NCBI GenBank assembly: GCA_030142905.1
Contig: JASJOG010000115.1
Coordinates: 315,001-379,000 of the forward strand
Length of the DNA: 64,000 nucleotides
Direction of reading: 5' to 3'
Source: Heliopora coerulea
Lineage: Eukaryota; Cnidaria; Anthozoa; Scleralcyonacea; Helioporidae
Position numbers and translations under genes: made by a program. Below are positions 58,401 to 64,000 of this stretch, piece by piece (position 1 is the first letter of the stretch; every line of letters starts with the position of its first letter). Under the pieces are notes generated by a model, which made no database searches, was not told the DNA's origin, and saw nothing but the letters and a program-made list of their open reading frames with translations.

Positions 58401-61400
58401 TGTGATATTAAGGGATAGTACCGTCCACTTCATTGATGTCTTTTCAGTCCGAATGTGATTCTGATTATTTTAGTCCGGCTGATGCAAGACGATTTTACTC
58501 ATCAAGTGGACCCATCTCTGACATGAAAAAGTTGAGCGCAGCAGTTTCTAACCCTTTTCAATCCATGAGCCTCCCTGAAATTTGGGTGGAGAGTCATTCC
58601 TTCCGCTCTTGAAAATGACACCATCAACTGTCAACACGAAAGTCTGGCTGCCCTGGTAACGGTTTTGTTGACTGAACTCAACTTGTCGCGACGACTGCTG
58701 TTTCAAAAGTATGGCAGGCTTCGTCGAAGGCGTGATGTTATTTTATCACTTCCTTTGAGCAATTTCGTTCCGCGACAAAATACTCCGCTAACCTGGGTAT
58801 AAAATTTCTGTTGAGGTAGTGATCTCTTTCGTAGTTGCGGTGGGCGTCTCCCCACTCCCCAAGGGTGCATGTACCCGGGGTTCGTATTACTACAAATTAT
58901 GCCAACTTTAATGAACCAAGATATGTACCGGTGTATGACAAATGACAATTTCAGCTTAAACTATAGCCGGGTATTGTGGAGAAGATCTTGAAGTTGTACC
59001 ATTCTTTGCTTGAGCTGTCCTTTAGGTCAAGTATTCCTTCTTTAAAACTCTCTAAATTTCCGGAAATCCTTGAGATTCTTAATCACGGAAAGCTTAGGAG
59101 TTGCTTTCCGTCAGAAGATATGATAGACGGCCACGCGAGCAGAACTCAAGCAAAGTTTCAATCCAATATGCGATCTTTCATCATGAGGAGTTCAATACTA
59201 CACGTACGTATATAGCACGGTTAGTTTGTGTTCTTTATTGGCCTTACGTAATCCACTGAGGTGCAGCTCTCGTTATTTTGGCAGTGATATTGTATACCTT
59301 CATAATGATTGACACTTAACTGAAAACGTATCTAAAAGTCGCCAATAATCCATGAAATTCGCAACTCTGTGCGGTGCATTAACTGGTTTGAGAAAAACAA
59401 TAGGCCAAGCATAACGCCGAGTATTGGGGAAACTGCTGAAATAGAGTAGAAGTTCGTGAGAAAGTTCAGGATGAAATCCTTTAAAAGAGATAGGACCCAT
59501 CAGCATGCAGTCTGAAGTGCCAAAGCAGTATTTACTTGACATACTTCAGTGATTTAGAACAAGGTGGCCTCTCAAAACCAACTTAATGAGCAAGTCAAAA
59601 CTGCTAGCATCAGGGACCATACGTTAGTGCAATAAGAGCTTAGTATTTACGTTGACATACGGAGTAGATGCGCATAATTATTACTCACACAAAACTAGTG
59701 ATTCAAGAAGTAGCGAAAAACCTGACGAAACACTGAAGTTTCGAGTGGGTCTTTCATAGTGCAGAACATGAACCAACTGGATTTATAATAATATAAGTAA
59801 TAATAAGTTAAAATGGATAACGACACGGTGATAATTCCAGCAAAAATGTACAGCAGACTAACTGATCGTAAATAAACATTTTGCTTGGAATACTGTAAAT
59901 ACGTATTAATGTTGAATTCATTTATTAACACGCGTTCATTCCTTGTTTGTGTGTATTACCAGTTCTTATTACAGTGCACTTTATAACCAACCAAAAATGA
60001 ACTCACCTTATGAAATCTCGCATTCAATGCAAATATAACGCTTGTCAATGTAAAAGTTTGGTGCTCTCCGAGATCAAAACCTCGCGCTTAGGTTTGTTCA
60101 CTGTACTTAAAGTAACACAAAAAGAGCAAATTTAGGTCTGGTATAGCAGGGACTCACTTAGAGGTAATTATGGCAAGTAAGGCAATTTTTGAGAAAAAAA
60201 TAAAAATAATCAAATAATCTAAGCGGAAATAAATTTTTTCGTTGTGAAGAACATGTTGATTGAAAGGAGGGTCGAAGTAGTTTCTGGAAAGAAGTCAGGA
60301 CAGAAGCAGTGGACTAGACTACGGATATAGATTCACACGAAGAACGTTTTCTTGGAAAATCAATTAGATCTGTATAGTCAGTAGTGCTGGTAGCAGCTAA
60401 AAGTATAATTTATCGGAAAACGATTTAATATTGTTCCTTACGACGAGAAACGGTCGTTATTTCTCAAAAATGCAATTTGACCAGTTAATGGTTATTTCCT
60501 TTTTAGTCACAAACTCAAAACAACTGATATTAAGGTTGCAGTGCGTGCAACATGAGAACTGACTGTTGTTACTGTATAAAGGGTTGGAACTTGAAACATC
60601 AGCGACTCGTTTTTTCCTAAGAGCACTACCTTTAAGCTTTCTCGACCACATTTAGGCCCTTTAGAAAGGTGGGAATGAAATTTTCTTATATTTTGCCATA
60701 AAGTTTAAAGGATGTATTTCTTGAATACTTGACTGGAATAATTCTTTGATGGAAACACGAAGCGCGAAACTGCCTTTTAGAAGTTCGCTTTATCTTAAAA
60801 TGGTTCTTCGTAGGTAGCGTCAGTTAAGGCGTAGCTTGTTAGATCAAATTACACGCAATCGTTACTGGTGAACTATGAACAATAAACCTGACGCCACGCT
60901 GGAAGGAATTCATGTTATATGATTTCTTATCTTCATTCTGCGGTGAGTAAGGTGACGCAGGTCAACAAGGGCTTAATTTACGAAGAATACTGTTTAAGTT
61001 CTGTTCATTTGAGCGATGACAAGTCAGACGAAAGGAACCCCTAAGAATTGTTTGTTGTTTCGGATACCTGGAATTCCACGCCTTCCGTTGTCTTCCAATG
61101 GTACCTTCCTTATGGGTCACACATTCACAGACATTCTTGGCCCATTGGAGTTACCAAAACACCATCGAAAGAACTACTGCAAAACATTTATATTAGCATA
61201 TATTCCATTGTATTCGCTCGCGTTTGTTTCCTTTTTGATGTTCAAGCATGTAAAACACCCTTCTCGAATATTCAAAGAGAAATTCAACACCTCTGTTATT
61301 TGGCTCGTTGTCGGATACGAGGTACTGTACCGTAGTTGTAACGGCCAAAAACCTTGCAAAAACAGTTGCTTTTCTTACAACGTCAAGCCGCAATAACCCT

Positions 61401-62615
61401 TGCATGCTGCAGTCACTTCAGTGGTTAAGGCGACGGGTTGATTCAATTTACTAACTTAAACTAACAACATTTGTTGACTGAAGCAAAGGTCAGTATTAAC
61501 GCCGTATTCAGGTCACATTGGAATGCTACCTTGTTTTATTAGAACGATTTAAACCAGGAAGTACGCGTGAGCTTAATTTGAAGACCGAATGTCTGATAAA
61601 CATGAAATGCATATTTTTAAAGCCATACTTTTTTCTCCAGTTATATCTCTGATTGGTATTAACAGTTTCAAATCTTTTAATGGATTAGGCAAAGAATGTT
61701 TGAGCCATCTCATTCGTCTATTCTCATTCTCATGCGTCTATTCTCGAAATCGTAGTTATCGAGCATAGACGCATGTAGTAATTCATGGGCACTTCATCTT
61801 CAGTCAAGATCTGAAAAAAAACTTTCTCTTATTCACTCCAGTGCCCATGGACAATGGCTTCTAGTCGAGGTCCGACAAGACATTTACTGCCGCTTACTTT
61901 GTTCTGTGTACGAAGACGGAAGAGGCTTGGCTAAATCGCATCGAGGGCATTGGAAAGAATGCGGAAAGGTCTTCACGCGTACCTTTTCATAGCCAGAAGT
62001 TTCAGTCGTAGAAATTTAAAAAGATTAACAATATCTTGCACTTCAAGTTTGATTTTATAAAACTGCGATTTGAATTAACTAAGACGGGGGTTCTTTTAAA
62101 ATGTTTTCGTTTTTGGATTTTATCGCTCTCTCAACGAGAGAGAATTCCACGGATTAAGAAAACTATAATTTCCTAATGATATGAAAAAAGTGAGATCCCA
62201 TGGCATCCCTATTCGATAGACTTACATTCCGTTCAACGCGCGGTTATCTTGTTAATTAACAGAGATTTTGATAGTTTGTGATACTATCAGCTAAATTAAA
62301 ACCTTGTCAACTTTTTACGAAGGTCTTCCGACGTACTTCTATAGGCTTTTCTTCTTTTCCTCACTCTAGACTTCCTGCAGTTTAACAGTTCCGTCTTCAA
62401 TGACATTGCCCCAATCCATGCAAGACAGAAATGGTGTACCACACACGTTAGTGGCTTCTAGTCCAGACTCAGATCCAGGCTATCAACCGTGGAAAGCACT
62501 AAACGAATTTGCAATGCAGTCAGAAATCGAACGAACGCCGTTTGAACAACTGGTAGGTGGCATAAGCAGAAAAAACGTAATTGAAGGCACGAACATAAAG
62601 ATGAGGCTGGAGTAG
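37454..62615 (+). CDS. ISL: LIM-homeobox transcription factor, Islet class
   Basis: Exons: 37454-37472 (distal first exon, inferred), 51343-51535, 52390-52634, 56809-57095 and 62370-62615; 990 nt, 329 residues, all phases matching. LIM1 (~15-70) has [20 protein letters not shown] and [19 protein letters not shown]2 (~72-135) has LFGSKCAKC and [14 protein letters not shown]. Both are double zinc fingers for LDB/CLIM cofactors. The homeodomain (~170-229) has [20 protein letters not shown] and [15 protein letters not shown]. The C-terminus carries [15 protein letters not shown], like the ISL LIM-binding segment that engages LHX3-type LIM domains. Human ISL1 is 349 residues, similar in length. 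The protein should act in the nucleus as a cell-fate regulator. The first exon is the weak point: an alternative at 51132-51156 has the same exit phase. Exons 2-5 are near certain. Confidence 0.85.
37947..38386. repeat. Degenerate ~31-bp minisatellite with a 111-bp higher-order duplication
   Basis: Words of the type TCTCTAAATGATGTAGTCCA and GGTTAGTGTAG recur about 14 times. The block beginning GATTAGTGTAGTTTCTACAT is present at 38167 and again at 38278, a 111-bp step. Copies are well diverged. Confidence 0.8.
38473..38572. repeat. AT-rich tandem repeat of CTAAATACATTAGATA type
   Basis: About 100 bases in which CTAAATA, CATTAGATA and AATACA words recur at irregular 15-20 base spacing. Confidence 0.7.
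39213..39325. repeat. Direct duplication of a 39-base block
   Basis: TTTGTTTAAATAYATCCAGT followed by TAYCGGYAAAATAKGTTAT occurs at 39213-39251 and 39287-39325, 74 bases apart, with five or so differences. Confidence 0.85.
42962..43673. mobile_element. Non-autonomous hAT element (696 bp) with 17-bp TIR and 8-bp target duplication
   Basis: Perfect direct repeats ATGGGCAC flank the element at 42962-42969 and 43666-43673. Termini are TAGGGGTGCACCGGATA (42970-42986) and its exact reverse complement (43649-43665). Just inside both ends lie clusters of the palindrome ATCCGGCCGGAT. The interior (43090-43560) is AT-rich with no transposase; open frames there have no domain. Terminal sequence and duplication length place it with hAT transposons. 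Confidence 0.93.
45643..45778. repeat. Degenerate purine-rich simple repeat (AACGA / AACA words)
   Basis: About 135 bases dominated by ACGAACG, AACAAAC and GAACGAA words of period 4-5. Confidence 0.7.
46965..46990. repeat. Perfect 10-bp hairpin
   Basis: ACACTTCACA, loop ATGTAA, TGTGAAGTGT. The half-site CACTTCACA is T-box-like, so the palindrome could be a paired binding site, but a chance hairpin is equally possible. Confidence 0.6.
48209..48325. repeat. Short fold-back with 14-bp inverted repeats
   Basis: ATAACATTTTATTG at 48209-48222 and CAATAAAATGTTAT at 48312-48325, with looser complementarity continuing inward (GAAAATG / GATTTC). No target duplication recognised. Confidence 0.6.
51132..51156 (+). 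CDS. ISL: Islet proximal alternative first coding exon (candidate)
   Basis: ATGAACGAGCAACAAGTGAT then TCAAA and donor GTAATG. It encodes MNEQQVIQ and leaves codon position 1, also in frame with exon 2 (giving Asn-Lys-Ser-Arg-Arg). The Kozak context is weaker than that of the distal exon and the residues do not resemble known ISL N-termini. It is 186 bases from exon 2, which makes it attractive for a compact transcript. It could be an alternative promoter product or a coincidence. Confidence 0.4.
51343..51535 (+). CDS. ISL: Islet exon 2: LIM domain 1
   Basis: Acceptor CTCTCTTACAG|AT, donor AG|GTAAAT. It encodes the whole first LIM domain: C-x2-C (CVGC), H-x2-C (WHATC), C-x2-C (CTEC), then C and D/C ligands in YCKRDY. 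Near identical to vertebrate ISL. The split Arg codon at its end joins LFGSKC of exon 3. Confidence 0.95.
51536..52389 (+). other. ISL: Islet intron 2
   Basis: 854 bases between LIM1 and LIM2 exons. A 181-codon open frame (51766-52311) spans it but has no domain and no splice sites, so it is not treated as coding. Confidence 0.8.
52390..52634 (+). CDS. ISL: Islet exon 3: LIM domain 2
   Basis: Acceptor TTTCTTTCCCCAG|G, donor ACAG|GTAAGA. Ligand pattern CAKC, HLEC, CVAC and CKAD. The tail [20 protein letters not shown] is unlike vertebrate ISL, as expected for the inter-domain linker. Confidence 0.95.
52635..56808 (+). other. ISL: Islet intron 3
   Basis: 4.2 kb with no exon recognised. A tRNA-like relic with possible A box (TAGTTCAGCTGGTTATG) and B box (AGTTCAAGTTC) lies at about 55697-55755. 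Confidence 0.7.
56809..57095 (+). CDS. ISL: Islet exon 4: homeodomain
   Basis: Acceptor TTTTCTGTCTACAG|GT, donor CAG|GTAAAA. It encodes a short linker, then a complete 60-residue homeodomain nearly identical to vertebrate ISL, with Gln50 and Asn51 in WFQNKR, and a Gln-rich start of the C-terminal region ([10 protein letters not shown]). Flanking open sequence past the donor is intronic. Confidence 0.97.
57096..62369 (+). other. ISL: Islet intron 4
   Basis: 5.3 kb between homeodomain and C-terminal exons with no exon recognised. Contains a hairpin at 61731-61775 and a weak tRNA-like fragment at 61410-61445. A small in-phase exon here cannot be excluded. Confidence 0.65.
61731..61775. repeat. 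17-bp hairpin with one mismatch
   Basis: CATGCGTCTATTCTCGA at 61731-61747 pairs with TCGAGCATAGACGCATG at 61759-61775, loop 11 bases, one mismatch. Upstream the word GTCTATTCTC is duplicated. Confidence 0.85.
62370..62615 (+). CDS. ISL: Islet exon 5: C-terminal LIM-binding segment
   Basis: Acceptor TTTTCCTCACTCTAG|ACT, phase 0, TAG stop at 62613-62615. Key segment [20 protein letters not shown] and FEQLV matches the vertebrate ISL YQPPWKVLSDFALQSD...FQQLV. An alternative acceptor (CTGCAG at 62379-62380) would shorten the exon and shift the phase, so 62370 is preferred. No further exon between 57095 and 62370 was recognised. Confidence 0.9.
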   Translation, partial: TSCSLTVPSSMTLPQSMQDRNGVPHTLVASSPDSDPGYQPWKALNEFAMQSEIERTPFEQLVGGISRKNVIEGTNIKMRLE

Positions 62616-64000
62616 ATGGATAGGGTGTTGCCCTCACCCACCCGTTGTATAAAACCTGGTTCACACGAACGACATAAGTTTAAGGACAAGATCAAAACGA
62701 AAACAAAGCATATCTCCCGAGACTTGCAAAGATAAAACAAGAATTTTTCTTTTGTTCGGTTGTTGGTTTATGCTTGGACTACGATCTTATGTTTACCACT
62801 ATCCTTATGTCGCAGGCTTGATTTCATTCCTTTGTTTTATGCTCACGTGTGGACCAGGCTTACTCTACCATCTTGTCTCAACAAATGCATCAGTAACTAT
62901 TTTTCCGTTGTGCGGCAAATTGCCAAAAAAGAAAAACACTAAATTGCTATAGCACTTTTAGCGCACAAGTCACGCTAAGTAAATACAGGTGTGGTGAACA
63001 CACCAACGCCCGACAATTGAAAGATTTTTCTTGTTATTACCATTTGTCTCTACGACCAAGTGACAAAGTCGAGCTTCTGCATTCCTGATCATGTCTGGGT
63101 ATAATTTATTCCGATTCCGAGATATAAACAAAATTCCGTCTTTTTTGAGTAATTCTGGCTAATTCGGTCTTTGCATTGTGCAGTTTTAAGCTGACTAGAT
63201 GAGAGATATTCCGTCAAACTAAAACAGGTTGCAGAAACACAGCATTACCTTTTGTGCTTAGTTTGTAGCAGTAGGCGCCCCTAAGTGCGCGACGATAAAT
63301 TGTTTCGCAGGTATACAGATGAATCAATTTCAGATATAGAAGTGCTCTGGTTGAGAAATTACCTGTCGTATATAAACGATAACAATGCATTACATTCTTT
63401 GCCTGAGGGAAAGTATGACAAGCTACGCCATTGTCGGATTAGGTTGACCAAAAGTATAGTAGTATAATCTTAGCGTAAATCGAATAACGCTAGTCCTAGT
63501 TATATCAGCAACTGCAACCCACACCTTGATCTTAACCCGAGCCTCAACCTCTTTGGTGGAACTAGACACGAAACGATAAATACTCTGTTTCGTCGTCGTC
63601 GGAGCGTGAGATGAACCAGCAGCTCGTGCAAGGGGGTCACTGTACACCGGGGATAAAATTGAATTCGCGAGGGCAAGACTTCTGGTGCATCACCCATGAA
63701 AGCATAAATACCACACAAAAGTACCTGATATACTGTAATTTATTTTTCTCAAAAGGAAATCAGTCATATTTGAGCGATGACGTTTTTCTTTCAGGTAAGC
63801 TTTTCGGAACAGAACCCTAATGTCACATCGCTGCTGAGCACAAGCACGTAACGAATAGGATTAGTAGGAAGAAAGGGACCAATGAGAGCCTTACAACGAA
63901 ATATGCTCTACCGTTAAATATGTATTTGTGACCTTCGAAGAGCTCCGAATATTAAAAAAAAAAAAGTGTATAAATAGTATGAACCGTTAATTGTTATATA
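62616..64000. other. Islet 3' flank
   Basis: No coding exon or clear AATAAA close to the stop. At 62664-62685 the sequence CTGGTTCACACGAACGACAT resembles words of a dispersed repeat also seen near 32735 and 8650. A poly-A run occurs at 63952-63965. Confidence 0.4.

Noticed and set aside
61410..61445. CAGTGGTTAAGGCGACGGGT, an A-box-like tRNA fragment
   Set aside because: Too short, with no acceptable B box or stems.

Overview
The window is eukaryotic nuclear DNA, most likely from an anthozoan cnidarian such as a stony coral or anemone. This is inferred from the AT-rich composition, GT-AG introns splitting short conserved exons, abundant hAT-type DNA-transposon relics and TA microsatellites, and a highly conserved animal Islet gene. 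There are no operons, bacterial signals or CRISPR arrays. All recognised genes lie on the + strand.

1-3131 is non-coding upstream DNA with an imperfect inverted repeat and a 22-bp minisatellite. 3132-21267 holds one 13-exon gene whose exons I joined by eye with matching phases, giving 2049 codons plus stop. Its product has a signal peptide, a Thr/Ser-rich ectodomain of about 39 tandem 31-residue units, two membrane-proximal globular segments, one transmembrane helix, a Cys-rich juxtamembrane and one PTP-fold domain. That domain has lost the key phosphatase residues: the P-loop reads HCSEGQGYTG (Arg to Tyr), WPD is WSD, and the pTyr-loop Tyr and Q-loop Gln are gone. It is therefore a predicted receptor pseudophosphatase. 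Its first intron carries two side-by-side hAT insertions, each with a perfect 8-bp target-site duplication.

21268-27874 has no recognised gene. 27945-29123 is a single-exon rhodopsin-class GPCR with unusual switch motifs (DRF, KPIIY, no CWxP). 29124-37440 is intergenic, with a small transposon-like element and a tRNA-derived SINE-like relic.

37454-62615 is a LIM-homeobox gene of the Islet class: LIM1, LIM2, homeodomain and C-terminal LIM-binding exons. There are two candidate first exons of identical exit phase, a distal one starting MGD like vertebrate ISL and a proximal one at 51132. The large introns contain a 696-bp non-autonomous hAT element with 17-bp inverted repeats and an 8-bp target duplication, plus a degenerate minisatellite.

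The three genes have no evident functional link. The receptor genes suggest cell-surface signalling, and Islet is a neural/endodermal cell-fate regulator in animals. All gene models are by-eye splicings without transcript support.
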